From NCBI GenBank assembly GCA_963668535.1, contig OY764867.1, forward strand, positions 1,674,001 through 1,738,000: a stretch of 64,000 nt of DNA. Reading direction: 5' to 3'. The position numbers were made by a program, and so were the translations under genes. The notes below the pieces were generated by a model that searched no databases, was not told the origin of the DNA, and saw nothing but the letters and a program-made list of their open reading frames with translations. How positions within the stretch are numbered: the stretch's first letter is position 1; every line of letters starts with the position of its first letter. Below are positions 34,699 to 43,044 of the stretch, in pieces. The DNA is from F22 sp963668535 (GTDB lineage Bacteria; Bacteroidota; Bacteroidia; Bacteroidales; Bacteroidaceae).

Positions 34699-35604
34699 AT
34701 GCAAAGAAATATTCAATACATATTTTGGGCAGTCTCTGCCTGTATGCTTTGGGGAACGGCTTTTGTGGGTGGTAAGATTGGTTTTTTGTACATGGGGCCT
34801 TTGCGTCTGTCTGGGCTTCGCTTTATTATAGCAGGATTAATGCTTGTTCCTCTATTGCTTGTGCAAAGAGTTTCTTTAAAAAATACATTGAAGCATTGGA
34901 GGATGATATTGCTCTTTTCCATAATGCAAACTTTCCTACAATATGGGTTGTTCTTTTGGGGACTTAATCTAGTACCTGCTGCTACAGCTGCTCTTGTTGT
35001 CGGTGGAGGACCTTTGGTTATCGCCGTAATGGCTCATTTTTTTATGCCCGATGATTTACTTACAAGGCGCAAAGTCTTTGCTATTTTCTTAGGAATTGCA
35101 GGAGTGTTCTTTATTGCTTTGACTAAGGGGCAGATGATTGGTGAAGGGTGGTCTTTTTATGGTGGGATTATCTTGTTGATTGTGAGTATATTAATTGGGG
35201 GCGGAACAAATATAATCGTAGCAAAATATTTAGGAGATTTACACCCTGTTGGTTTGACTGCTTTGGCCAATCTAAGTGGAGGAGTGTTATTGTATCTGTT
35301 TTCACTAATCGTGGAACCAGCAGTGGATAATGGGATGCCGTCCAGTTTTTTTATTGCTCTGTTTTGGTTAGCTTTTATTTCTGCTTATGGCTTTTCTGTT
35401 TGGTACACTATTCTTCAGAAACCTGGAGTGAAGGTGGGAGAGATCAACGTGTGGAAATTTGTAATACCAGTTACTGGTTGTGTCTTGAGTTGGGCGATAT
35501 TGCCTGGTGAGTATCCAGACTGGTCTTCTATAATCGGTATTGTTGTAATAACGGTGTCGTTGCTGATTTTTCAGTGGCCTATAAAAAGTACTGTTAAGGT
35601 TTAA
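34699..35604 (+). CDS. DMT-superfamily (EamA) transporter
   Basis: A 301-residue inner-membrane protein with ten predicted segments and two EamA repeats (SACMLWGTAFVGGKIGFLYM at the start; IGGGTNIIVAKYLG and later). Such proteins export amino acids or other metabolites, and the substrate is not predictable. ATG 34699 (MQRNIQYIF) is preferred over an in-frame GTG three codons upstream. It starts 20 bases after murF-alr and probably shares its transcript. A strong bidirectional terminator follows. Confidence 0.88.
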   Translation: MQRNIQYIFWAVSACMLWGTAFVGGKIGFLYMGPLRLSGLRFIIAGLMLVPLLLVQRVSLKNTLKHWRMILLFSIMQTFLQYGLFFWGLNLVPAATAALVVGGGPLVIAVMAHFFMPDDLLTRRKVFAIFLGIAGVFFIALTKGQMIGEGWSFYGGIILLIVSILIGGGTNIIVAKYLGDLHPVGLTALANLSGGVLLYLFSLIVEPAVDNGMPSSFFIALFWLAFISAYGFSVWYTILQKPGVKVGEINVWKFVIPVTGCVLSWAILPGEYPDWSSIIGIVVITVSLLIFQWPIKSTVKV

Positions 35605-35624
35605 TGTCCTAGAGATAACAAAAT

Positions 35625-35676
35625 AAAAATAGAGACCATTTAACGCTTTGTGCGCTAAATGGTCTCTATTTTTTTA
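35625..35676. terminator. Bidirectional terminator between the EamA gene and pfkA
   Basis: A stem of about 21 bp (aaaatagagaccattta... pairing with taaatggtctctatttt) with T runs on both strands, between two convergent genes. One mismatch lies near the loop. Confidence 0.93.
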
Positions 35677-35684
35677 TGTAACAA

Positions 35685-36665
35685 TTAAATGCTAAGCGAA
35701 CGCAAAACATTTATTAGTTCTGGATCAATAGGTTTTACATTTTTAATTGCTTTTGTAAAAGGAATTTGCACAACGTGATTGTTTTCGATACCAATCATTA
35801 CATTGCGTTGGTCCTCAAGTAAAGCTTCGATTGCTCCAACTCCAAGGCGACTTGCTAGAATTCTATCTTCGGCAGTTGGACGACCACCACGCTGTAGGTG
35901 ACCTAAAATACTGACACGTACTTCGTATTCTGGGAATTCTTTCTTTACTCGATCTGCATAATGCATTACCCCCCCTGTTTTGGGGCTTTCAGCTACAAGA
36001 ACAATACTTGAATTTTTAGACTTGCGAAATCCGTGGGAGATGAAATCTTCTAATTGGTCAAATTCTGTGGCAAATTCAGGAATGATTGCCGCTTCTGCAC
36101 CAGATGCAATAGCACCGTTGAGCGCTAAGAAACCAGCGTCTCGTCCCATAACTTCAATAAAAAATAAGCGCTCATGCGAGGTCGCAGTATCACGAATCTT
36201 GTCGACTGCATCCAAAATTGTATTGAGTGCGGTATCATAGCCGATTGTTACGTCTGTACCAAATAAGTCGTTGTCGATTGTTCCAGGTAGTCCAATACAT
36301 GGGACATCATATTCTTGCGCAAAAATTCTAGCACCAGTCAATGAACCATCTCCTCCGATGATTACAAGGGCATCAATTTCATTTGCTTTTAAATTCTCAT
36401 AAGCTTGTGCACGCCCTTCGGTAGTCTTAAATTCTTCACATCTAGCCGTTTTAAGGATAGTACCTCCACTATAAATGATATTGCTTACATCTTGACTCTT
36501 AAAATCTTTAATATCATTGGTCAGAAGACCTTTATAGCCTTTATAGATACCCTTGACTTTAAGCCCATTTGAAATTGCAGCTCTAGTCACTGCACGTATT
36601 GCCGCATTCATACCAGGAGCGTCACCACCAGAGGTTAATACGCCCACACATTTTATTACTCCCAT
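35685..36665 (-). CDS. pfkA: ATP-dependent 6-phosphofructokinase
   Basis: A 326-residue glycolytic enzyme that phosphorylates fructose 6-phosphate. It has VLTSGGDAPGMNAAIRAVTR at the N-terminus (nucleotide-binding GGD), VIIGGDGSLTGA, the catalytic GLPGTIDNDLFGTDVTIGYD, and FIEVMGRDAGFLAL, LGHLQRGGRPTAEDR. The Gly at the GGDGS position (rather than the larger residue of PPi-dependent enzymes) supports ATP use. It is monocistronic, with its own promoter downstream of the cmk-ispH operon and a shared terminator. Confidence 0.95.
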   Translation of the reverse strand: MGVIKCVGVLTSGGDAPGMNAAIRAVTRAAISNGLKVKGIYKGYKGLLTNDIKDFKSQDVSNIIYSGGTILKTARCEEFKTTEGRAQAYENLKANEIDALVIIGGDGSLTGARIFAQEYDVPCIGLPGTIDNDLFGTDVTIGYDTALNTILDAVDKIRDTATSHERLFFIEVMGRDAGFLALNGAIASGAEAAIIPEFATEFDQLEDFISHGFRKSKNSSIVLVAESPKTGGVMHYADRVKKEFPEYEVRVSILGHLQRGGRPTAEDRILASRLGVGAIEALLEDQRNVMIGIENNHVVQIPFTKAIKNVKPIDPELINVLRSLSI

Positions 36666-36695
36666 AATTAGCTATTATATAATGTTTGTTGTGTA

Positions 36696-36703
36696 CAAAA
36701 GTA
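36696..36703 (-). promoter_or_regulatory. -7 box for pfkA
   Basis: The minus strand reads TACTTTTG, 30 bases before the pfkA ATG. No -33 TTG is at a normal distance. Confidence 0.5.
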
Positions 36704-36767
36704 AGCATTTTCAATTACTTTCTAGGAGAAAGTTGCTAAAAAAACAATAGAAAATTTGAGCTTTCTC

Positions 36768-37658
36768 TTAATAATTGATATGTATATCTTCGCTTTGGAT
36801 ATTATCAGCAATGTATTCGGCAATTTGTTTCATTTGCCAAGATGGAGTCGAAGTGGCTCCGCAGATACCTATAGACTGCGCGTTTCTAATGTCTTCTATA
36901 TGTACTTCAGAAATGTCATCGATAAAGAATGTGTGTGGATTGACTTCTTTACAAGCTTGATAAAGCATTCTCCCATTTGAGCTCTTTTTACCACTTACAA
37001 AAAATATAATATCATGTGCTTGAGCAAATTGTCTAACGTTGGGCATACGATTCATTACCTGTCGACAAATGGTGTCTCTGTATTCAAAGCGCAGGCCTTG
37101 TTGAATGTTGCGTTGGATATATTCGACAATTTGCATGTATTCGTCATGAGATTTTGTGGTCTGAGAATACAAGAAAATAGGACGATCCATGGAAATCTTT
37201 TCAACTTCGGAAAAATTTTCAATGACAATGGCTTCTCCTTGTGTTTGACCTACAAGGCCTAAAACTTCAGCGTGCCCTTTTTTTCCGTAAATCACGATTT
37301 GTGCGTCTTCACTTTTATGTGCTTCCCAAGCTTTTTTTATTCGTTCTTGTAGTTTTAATACTACTGGACAAGTTGCATCAACTAGTGTAAGATTGTTCTG
37401 TTGCGCTATCTCATAAATTCTAGGAGGAGCCCCATGGGCTCGAAGAAGTACTGTGGCATTGTGTAATTGGCTATAAGTCTTTTCGTCAATACAGTGCAGA
37501 CCCAGGGCATTTAAACGTTCAACTTCTTTGCTGTTGTGAACAATATCTCCTAAACAATATAGGGCTCCATCTGTTTCTGCTAAAACTTCTTCTGCTTTTT
37601 CTATAGCATTGACAACACCAAAACAAAATCCTGATTTTTTGTCTATTGTAATCTCCAT
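36768..37658 (-). CDS. ispH: 4-hydroxy-3-methylbut-2-enyl diphosphate reductase
   Basis: A 296-residue iron-sulfur enzyme for the last MEP-pathway step, making isopentenyl and dimethylallyl diphosphate. The cluster cysteines are in SGFCFGVVNAIEKAEE (Cys12), VDATCPVVLKLQ and YRDTICRQVMNRMP. Other landmarks are LRAHGAPPRIYE, YGKKGHAEVLGLVGQT, and the C-terminal GICGATSTPSWQM. Length is normal for the stand-alone form; it lacks the S1 domain found in some fusions. It begins seven bases after cmk and is transcribed leftward with it. Confidence 0.95.
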   Translation of the reverse strand: MEITIDKKSGFCFGVVNAIEKAEEVLAETDGALYCLGDIVHNSKEVERLNALGLHCIDEKTYSQLHNATVLLRAHGAPPRIYEIAQQNNLTLVDATCPVVLKLQERIKKAWEAHKSEDAQIVIYGKKGHAEVLGLVGQTQGEAIVIENFSEVEKISMDRPIFLYSQTTKSHDEYMQIVEYIQRNIQQGLRFEYRDTICRQVMNRMPNVRQFAQAHDIIFFVSGKKSSNGRMLYQACKEVNPHTFFIDDISEVHIEDIRNAQSIGICGATSTPSWQMKQIAEYIADNIQSEDIHINY

Positions 37659-37665
37659 GATTGTC

Positions 37666-38355
37666 TTATTCTTGAGTGGCTTTTTGAAAAGCCGACATTA
37701 GCCAAGCATCTTGTTCGGCTATACTCATATGCGTATTGTCTAGAAGCAAGGCGTCATCTGCTTGTCGTAGAGGACTAACTTCTCGAGTCTGGTCAATATG
37801 ATCGCGCTCTTGTACATTCTTCAGAATTGATTCGTAGCTCGCGTCATCACCTTTGGCACGTAGCTCGTCGTAGCGTCGCTGTGCACGAATCTCGGCCGAT
37901 GCTGTTAGAAATATCTTTAATTCTGCATCTGGAAATACGGTGGTGCCTATATCTCGTCCATCCATTACAATGCCTTTTTGTGTGCCCATGGCTTGTTGTT
38001 GTTTAACCATTTCTTCACGGACAAAATCGATTACGGCTACTGGACTTACAAGATTGCTCACTTCCATACCGCGAATCTTATTTTCCACATCCACATCATT
38101 TAAATACGTGTGAATTTGTCCAGTTGCATCGTCTTTGCCAAATCTAATTTTAAGCTTGGACATCTTTTGTTTAAGACCTTCACGATCAATCTTTCCATCT
38201 ACTACTAAGCCTTCTTGGATGCAAAATAAGGTTGTTGCGCGGTACATGGCACCACTGTCAATATATATATATCCTACTTGTTTAGCTAGGGCTTTGGCCA
38301 TCGTGCTCTTTCCACATGAAGAGAACCCATCAATAGCTATAGTAATCTTTTTCAT
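37666..38355 (-). CDS. cmk: Cytidylate kinase
   Basis: A 229-residue nucleoside monophosphate kinase (CMP/dCMP to the diphosphate). It has the P loop IAIDGFSSCGKSTMAKAL at the start, YIDSGAMYRATTLF, VMDGRDIGTTVFPDAELKIF and the lid with RAQRRYDELRAKG. The track-length frame has 29 more N-terminal codons, but ATG 38355 (MKKITIAIDG) gives the standard start and follows a -7 box. ispH follows after seven bases; the cmk-ispH pairing is common in bacteria. Confidence 0.95.
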   Translation of the reverse strand: MKKITIAIDGFSSCGKSTMAKALAKQVGYIYIDSGAMYRATTLFCIQEGLVVDGKIDREGLKQKMSKLKIRFGKDDATGQIHTYLNDVDVENKIRGMEVSNLVSPVAVIDFVREEMVKQQQAMGTQKGIVMDGRDIGTTVFPDAELKIFLTASAEIRAQRRYDELRAKGDDASYESILKNVQERDHIDQTREVSPLRQADDALLLDNTHMSIAEQDAWLMSAFQKATQE

Positions 38356-38388
38356 CCTTTTACGTTTAAATATTCTTCCTTTTTGCGT

Positions 38389-38396
38389 CAAAGATA
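38389..38396 (-). promoter_or_regulatory. -7 box for cmk-ispH
   Basis: The minus strand reads TATCTTTG, 33 bases before the cmk ATG at 38355. A -33 TTG is not evident. Confidence 0.55.
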
Positions 38397-38477
38397 CGTC
38401 TTTCCTGCCTCTTAGCATCTTTAATGCATTAAAAAAGTGCAAAAAGTTATTTTTTAATCACGTTTTGTTGGATATCG

Positions 38478-38510
38478 TTTGTGTGAAACCTATTATTATT
38501 TTTATCTTTG
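38478..38510 (+). promoter_or_regulatory. Promoter of tonB
   Basis: TTTG (38478-38481), a 21-base spacer and TATCTTTGC (38503-38511). The leader to ATG 38595 is about 79 bases. Confidence 0.72.
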
Positions 38511-38594
38511 CCCCAAATAGGGGAGTCGATTGTGTACAGTCGACAAGCTTAGAATACAACTTTGTATCTTATGTTTCATTTATAATAAACAATT

Positions 38595-39287
38595 ATGGAA
38601 ATCAAAAAATCACCCAAAGCCAATCTCGAAGGTCAGGGGACACGTACCACTCGTGTCATGCTTGGTATCGTTGTTGTCTTAGCGCTTTTCTTTGCAGCAC
38701 TTGAGCTGTCTGAGCGCGAAGCAGTAGTCGATACTTCAGATATGATCGTGGATGTCCCATTCGAGGAAGAGCTCGTTGAGCGCACAGTACAAGAAGAGCC
38801 TAAACAGAAGCCACCAGAGCCTAAGAAACCTGAAGTCATTGAAGTGATTAATATCGTGGAGGATGATGTAAAGGTTGAAGAAACAGAACTTCAATCTACT
38901 GAAGAAACAGGAGAAAAGGTAGATGTCGTATTTGTGCCGCAAGCAGATGAAGAACCAGAACCTGAAGAGGAAGAAATCTTGATGATTGCGGAAACAATGC
39001 CAGAATTCCCTGGGGGTATGGGTGCATTGATGAAGTATCTTGGTAAGAACATCAAGTATCCTACTATTGCTCAAGAAAATGGTGTTCAAGGTCGTGTAAT
39101 CGTCCAGTTCGTTGTAAACAAGGATGGTTCTATCGTGGATCCTGTGGTTGTTCGAAGCGTTGACCCTTACCTAGATAAGGAAGCCCTACGTGTAATTAAG
39201 AGCATGCCTAAGTGGAAACCAGGTGAGCAACAAGGTAAAAAAGTACGTGTGAAGTACACCGTACCTGTGACTTTCCGTCTACAGTAA
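38595..39287 (+). CDS. tonB: TonB-family energy transducer
   Basis: A 230-residue protein. A cytoplasmic stub is followed by one membrane segment (~20-36). The periplasmic linker is rich in Pro, Glu and Lys (EEPKQKPPEPKKPEVIEVIN). A C-terminal TonB domain (~140-230) has FPGGMGALMKYLGKNIKYP, NGVQGRVIVQFVVNKDGSIV and ALRVIKSMPKWKPGEQQGK. TonB carries energy from the inner membrane to outer-membrane receptors such as SusC-like transporters. It is a single gene here; its ExbB/ExbD partners are encoded about 3 kb downstream in a separate operon. Confidence 0.93.
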   Translation: MEIKKSPKANLEGQGTRTTRVMLGIVVVLALFFAALELSEREAVVDTSDMIVDVPFEEELVERTVQEEPKQKPPEPKKPEVIEVINIVEDDVKVEETELQSTEETGEKVDVVFVPQADEEPEPEEEEILMIAETMPEFPGGMGALMKYLGKNIKYPTIAQENGVQGRVIVQFVVNKDGSIVDPVVVRSVDPYLDKEALRVIKSMPKWKPGEQQGKKVRVKYTVPVTFRLQ

Positions 39288-39306
39288 TTATACACATTAC
39301 GAAGTT

Positions 39307-39338
39307 GAGGCAGCCCTTAGAAGCTGCCTCGCTTTGTT
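39307..39338 (+). terminator. Probable terminator after tonB
   Basis: An 8-bp stem, gaggcagc / gctgcctc, followed by gctttgttt. The T run is interrupted, so termination may be partial. Confidence 0.6.
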
Positions 39339-39389
39339 TGTATATGTCAGTAGTTCAAAAAAAACACTTCACTTTTATAATGTTATAGT

Positions 39390-40364
39390 ATGTATACCAC
39401 CTCACAGATTCTAGATTTTATTGCCCATACAAAAACAGACTTGCCATATACACCTCGTGTGCCTAGTTTGTATGAGCCTGGCAATTATATTATGTCACTA
39501 GGGGGTAAACATTTACGTCCTACTCTGTTTTTAATGGCTTACAGCTTGTACAACGAGAATGTGTCTCAGGTATTAGAACAAGCACAGGCTTTTGAAACGT
39601 TCCATAATTCAACTTTAATTCATGATGATTTAATGGATAATTCTGCGACTCGCAGAGGACACGATACTGTACATGTAAAGTATACTCCAAATATTGCTAT
39701 TTTGTCAGGTGATGCCATGATTGTACTTGCTATGCAGCAAATGGGAAATGCTAAAACTGCTTACCTTCAAGAGATTATGAAGCAGTTTACGCATACGATG
39801 ATGGAAGTTTTTGAAGGGCAGCAGTTGGACTTGGAATTTGAAGAGCGTTCCAAAGTAACTATTGAAGAATATATCACCATGATTGAGCTCAAAACAGCGG
39901 CTCTTTTGGCTGGATCACTTCGAGTTGGGGGACAGTTGGCTGAAGCGCCTGAGCATGTGGTTAAGGCATTAGACACATTTGGGCGGGCTTTAGGTATTGC
40001 TTTTCAGATTCAAGATGATTTGCTTGATTTATATGGTGATGAGAAAGTACTTGGTAAGCAAGTTGGAGATGATGTGATGACTGGAAAAAAAACGATACTA
40101 ATGACTCATGCTTATGCTCAAGCTGATAAGACTTTGTCAGAAATTATCATGAAATGGTTGTCAACGGATGCGCAAACGAGAGAAGAAAAAGTGTCGTTTT
40201 TTAAGCAGCTTTTTGAAGAAACTGGTTCTCGAGTGTTTGCAGAAGATCAAATCAAATCGTATACGCAAAAGGCGTTGGATGCTTTACAAATAATTGAACA
40301 AGAGCATATAGATGTAACGCCTTTTCATGAACTAATAGCTCAATTGTTGACGAGAAAAAAATAA
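39390..40364 (+). CDS. Polyprenyl diphosphate synthase (trans-type)
   Basis: A 324-residue isoprenyl chain-elongating enzyme. It has the first Asp-rich motif in TLIHDDLMDNSATRRG (~81-96), the second in FQIQDDLLDLYGDEKVLGKQ (~205), and GGKHLRPTLFLMAY near the start. It condenses isopentenyl diphosphate with an allylic primer. Product length cannot be fixed from sequence; an all-trans chain for menaquinone or a C15/C20 product is possible. The residues just before the first motif (FETFHNS) lack the two aromatic residues of short-chain enzymes, suggesting a longer product. It starts a three-gene unit with an unknown gene and tatD. Confidence 0.9.
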   Translation: MYTTSQILDFIAHTKTDLPYTPRVPSLYEPGNYIMSLGGKHLRPTLFLMAYSLYNENVSQVLEQAQAFETFHNSTLIHDDLMDNSATRRGHDTVHVKYTPNIAILSGDAMIVLAMQQMGNAKTAYLQEIMKQFTHTMMEVFEGQQLDLEFEERSKVTIEEYITMIELKTAALLAGSLRVGGQLAEAPEHVVKALDTFGRALGIAFQIQDDLLDLYGDEKVLGKQVGDDVMTGKKTILMTHAYAQADKTLSEIIMKWLSTDAQTREEKVSFFKQLFEETGSRVFAEDQIKSYTQKALDALQIIEQEHIDVTPFHELIAQLLTRKK

Positions 40365-40369
40365 AGAAT

Positions 40370-41128
40370 ATGCCATATAGACGATTGCCAAATACAGACT
40401 CTGCACGAGTTCGTGCCTTAAAAACAATTGTAGAACAAGGAGAGCAAGCATCAGATGTGTTAGGATTGCCTTATTCTTTGAATATGCTTTCTAAAGCTCG
40501 TAATTTTTTACGACGCTTTGAGGCTGCTCATCGTAATTATAAAGGGTGTTATGATGAACAGAGTCGTTCAAGTGCTGTGCATCATGAGAAATCGAAGCAT
40601 GCAAGACTATATGTATCGCACTTTGTTCAGGTGCTAAATTTGGCTATTCTGCGTGAAGAAATCCCGCGTGAGGCTAAAACGCTATATGGACTTAATCCTG
40701 ATAATTTTAATTTGCCTGATTTAGCCAGTGACGCTTCGCTTTGTGAGTGGGGGAAACAAATAATAGATGGCGAACAAGCACGCATCTCTCAAGGAGGTAC
40801 TCCTATTTATACTCCAACGATAGCCAAGGTCAGGGTCTTTTATGATACCTTTCGTGAGAGTTATGAACGCCAAAAAAATTATCAACGGTTGACTAGTAAA
40901 AGCTTGGATGAAATCTCTGCATTACGCCCAGAAGCAGATGAAATGTTGTTGGATATTTGGAATGGTATCGAAGAAAAATACATGGATATTGAACCAATGG
41001 AAGCTAGATTGGATGCGTGTCGTCAATTTGGAGTCGTGTACTATTACAGATCTAGTGAAAAACGTCGTATGGCTATGCAAAAAAATGAGACGCAATTGGA
41101 TCTTTTTGATGACTTAGAAAACGAATAA
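40370..41128 (+). CDS. Conserved-looking cytoplasmic protein of unknown function
   Basis: A 252-residue soluble, mostly helical protein with no signal peptide, membrane segment or enzyme motif I recognise. Notable stretches are MPYRRLPNTDSARVRALKTI, RHVQVLNLAILREEIPRE-like HFVQVLNLAILREEIPRE, and a C-terminal acidic tail, QLDLFDDLENE. The tail resembles a beta-clamp-binding or short linear motif (QLDLF), which would be a possible tie to DNA replication; this is inference. It starts five bases after the polyprenyl synthase and its stop overlaps the tatD start by one base, so expression is coupled. Confidence 0.72.
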   Translation: MPYRRLPNTDSARVRALKTIVEQGEQASDVLGLPYSLNMLSKARNFLRRFEAAHRNYKGCYDEQSRSSAVHHEKSKHARLYVSHFVQVLNLAILREEIPREAKTLYGLNPDNFNLPDLASDASLCEWGKQIIDGEQARISQGGTPIYTPTIAKVRVFYDTFRESYERQKNYQRLTSKSLDEISALRPEADEMLLDIWNGIEEKYMDIEPMEARLDACRQFGVVYYYRSSEKRRMAMQKNETQLDLFDDLENE

Positions 41129-41931
41129 TGTATAACTTTATTATAGATACTCATACTCATCTTTATGATGAGGCATTTGATGAAGATTATGACGAGGTGT
41201 TATTGTCGTCTCAGGAGGCAGGAGTGCGATATTTTTTGTTGCCCAACTGTGACCAAAGTACGTATCTTCAAATGCAAAATTTGTGCAAGAAATATCCTGA
41301 TGTATGTTTCCCTATGTATGGTGTACATCCAACTTCTTTATCGAAGGATAATTGGAAAGATGAGCTTTCTAGTGTGAAAGAAAATCTTGTCAATGATCCA
41401 CGGCCCATAGCAATTGGGGAAATTGGTATTGATTTGTATTGGAGTAAAGAAGCTGTTGAAGAACAACAACTCGCTTTTCGTCAACAACTAGAATGGGCCT
41501 TGGATTATAATTTGCCTGTATCCATTCATTGTCGTAAAGGATTTGCACAAATCATTGAGGTTATTGAGGAGTTTAAAGGTAAGGGATTAACGGGAGTCTT
41601 TCATTGTTTTTCAGAAGGGGAGGCTCAATTAGATAAAGTATTAGATTATGGGTTTTATGTTGGATTAGGAGGAGTGGTTACGTTTAAAAAAGCGCATATT
41701 GCCGACTTACTACCCGCTATACCTGAGGATAGATTTGTGTTAGAAACTGATGCTCCGTATTTAGCGCCAACTCCAAAACGAGGTAAGCGAAATTTGCCAG
41801 AGTATTTACATTATGTAGCCCAATTTATTGGGGATAAAACGGGGCGTACAAAGGAAGACATAATTCATAAATCTACAGAAAATTCTTTACGCTTGTTTCA
41901 AATCGATTCATTTATTGGCTTTAGACCATAA
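41128..41931 (+). CDS. tatD: TatD-family metal-dependent hydrolase (DNase)
   Basis: A 267-residue TIM-barrel metal enzyme. Metal ligands are seen in IDTHTHLYDEAF (HxH), the Glu in AIGEIGIDLYW, the His in VSIHCRKGF, FHCFSEGEAQLD, and the Asp in FVLETDAPYLAPTPKRGKRN. TatD proteins are 3'-5' DNases active on single-stranded or damaged DNA. The ATG overlaps the stop of the unknown gene (taATG), and the unit has no obvious terminator before the tRNA-Ser promoter 50 bases downstream. Confidence 0.93.
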   Translation: MYNFIIDTHTHLYDEAFDEDYDEVLLSSQEAGVRYFLLPNCDQSTYLQMQNLCKKYPDVCFPMYGVHPTSLSKDNWKDELSSVKENLVNDPRPIAIGEIGIDLYWSKEAVEEQQLAFRQQLEWALDYNLPVSIHCRKGFAQIIEVIEEFKGKGLTGVFHCFSEGEAQLDKVLDYGFYVGLGGVVTFKKAHIADLLPAIPEDRFVLETDAPYLAPTPKRGKRNLPEYLHYVAQFIGDKTGRTKEDIIHKSTENSLRLFQIDSFIGFRP

Positions 41932-41980
41932 AGAATATTAATTTTTTGCCGTATACAAGCGAAAAACTCTACCGAAACGC

Positions 41981-42010
41981 TTGGTACGATGAAAAAAAAG
42001 GATACTTTTG
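41981..42010 (+). promoter_or_regulatory. Promoter of tRNA-Ser
   Basis: TTG (41981-41983), a 19-base spacer and TACTTTTG (42003-42010). It lies 58 bases before the mature tRNA 5' end. Confidence 0.75.
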
Positions 42011-42068
42011 TAGCTGAATTGTCTGAAATAGTGTCGAGGCGATTATGCCTATACCCACATGCAGCCTT

Positions 42069-42156
42069 GGAGAGGTGCTCGAGTGGCTGAAGAGGCACGC
42101 CTGGAAAGCGTGTATGCGCCAAAAGCGTATCGCGGGTTCGAATCCCGCTCTCTCCG
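42069..42156 (+). tRNA. tRNA-Ser (anticodon GGA)
   Basis: An 88-base class II tRNA. The acceptor arms are ggagagg (42069-42075) and tctctcc (42149-42155) with discriminator G at 42156. The anticodon loop is ctGGAaa, the variable arm is long, and the T arm is gcgggttcgaatcccgc. The 3' CCA is not fully encoded (the sequence continues ca-t). It reads UCC/UCU codons. The exbB operon begins 81 bases downstream with no visible promoter or terminator between. Confidence 0.96.
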
Positions 42157-42237
42157 CATGGTCAGATTTATTCAAAATACATGTGAGAAATATTAATCAA
42201 TAACAATCAATTATTTAATTCAAAAATTTAGACACAC

Positions 42238-43026
42238 ATGAAAAAGTTATTTGCAATCATCGCTGTGATTGGAGCTGTAACATTCGGTTCTGTACAGTAT
42301 GCTAACGCTCAAGAAGCTGCACCAGCTGCTACAGAGCAAACTCAAGTTGCTGCTGACAATGCTGCTGCTGACGATGCAACTCCAGAACCAATTCACAAGA
42401 CACTTAAGACTAAGTTTATCGAAGGTACTGCTTCTTTTATGTCTTTAGTATCTGTTGCACTAGTTGTTGGTCTTGCTTTCTGTATCGAACGTATTATCTA
42501 CCTTAGCTGGGCAGAAATTAATACAAAGAAATTTATCACTAAGATCGAAGAACACCTTGAAGCTGGTGATCTAGAAGGAGCAAAGGATTTTGCACGTAAC
42601 ACTCGTGGTCCAGTAGCCTCTATCTACTACCAAGGTCTTATGCGTGTAAATGAAGGTCTTGACGTTGTAGAACGTTCAGTAGTATCTTACGGTGGTGTAC
42701 AAGCTGGTTACCTTGAAAAGGGATGTTCTTGGATTACTCTTTTCATTGCAATGGCTCCATCATTAGGTTTCTTGGGAACTGTAATTGGTATGGTACAGGC
42801 ATTTGATAAGATTCAAAAAGTAGGTGATATCTCTCCAACAGTCGTTGCTGGTGGTATGAAGGTTGCCTTGATTACAACTATCTTTGGTTTGATCGTAGCA
42901 CTTATTCTTCAGTTGTTCTACAACTACATCCTTGCTAAGATTGAATCACTAACAAGTGATATGGAAGATTCTTCTATTACATTGCTTGACTTGGTAATCA
43001 AATACAACTTGAAGTACAATAACTAA
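42238..43026 (+). CDS. exbB: ExbB/TolQ-type proton channel subunit
   Basis: A 262-residue inner-membrane protein. It has an N-terminal signal-like segment with Ala/Gln-rich outer region (YANAQEAAPAATEQTQ), then three further membrane segments (~70-90, ~165-190, ~205-230). The MotA/TolQ/ExbB domain is clear: GLDVVERSVVSYGGVQAGYL, LEKGCSWITLFIAMAPSLGF, LGTVIGMVQAFDKIQ and VAGGMKVALITTIFGL. With ExbD it forms the proton-driven motor that energises TonB. The longer N-terminus is common in Bacteroidetes. It leads a four-gene operon. Confidence 0.92.
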   Translation: MKKLFAIIAVIGAVTFGSVQYANAQEAAPAATEQTQVAADNAAADDATPEPIHKTLKTKFIEGTASFMSLVSVALVVGLAFCIERIIYLSWAEINTKKFITKIEEHLEAGDLEGAKDFARNTRGPVASIYYQGLMRVNEGLDVVERSVVSYGGVQAGYLEKGCSWITLFIAMAPSLGFLGTVIGMVQAFDKIQKVGDISPTVVAGGMKVALITTIFGLIVALILQLFYNYILAKIESLTSDMEDSSITLLDLVIKYNLKYNN

Positions 43027-43044
43027 TAACGGGAGAGAATTATA

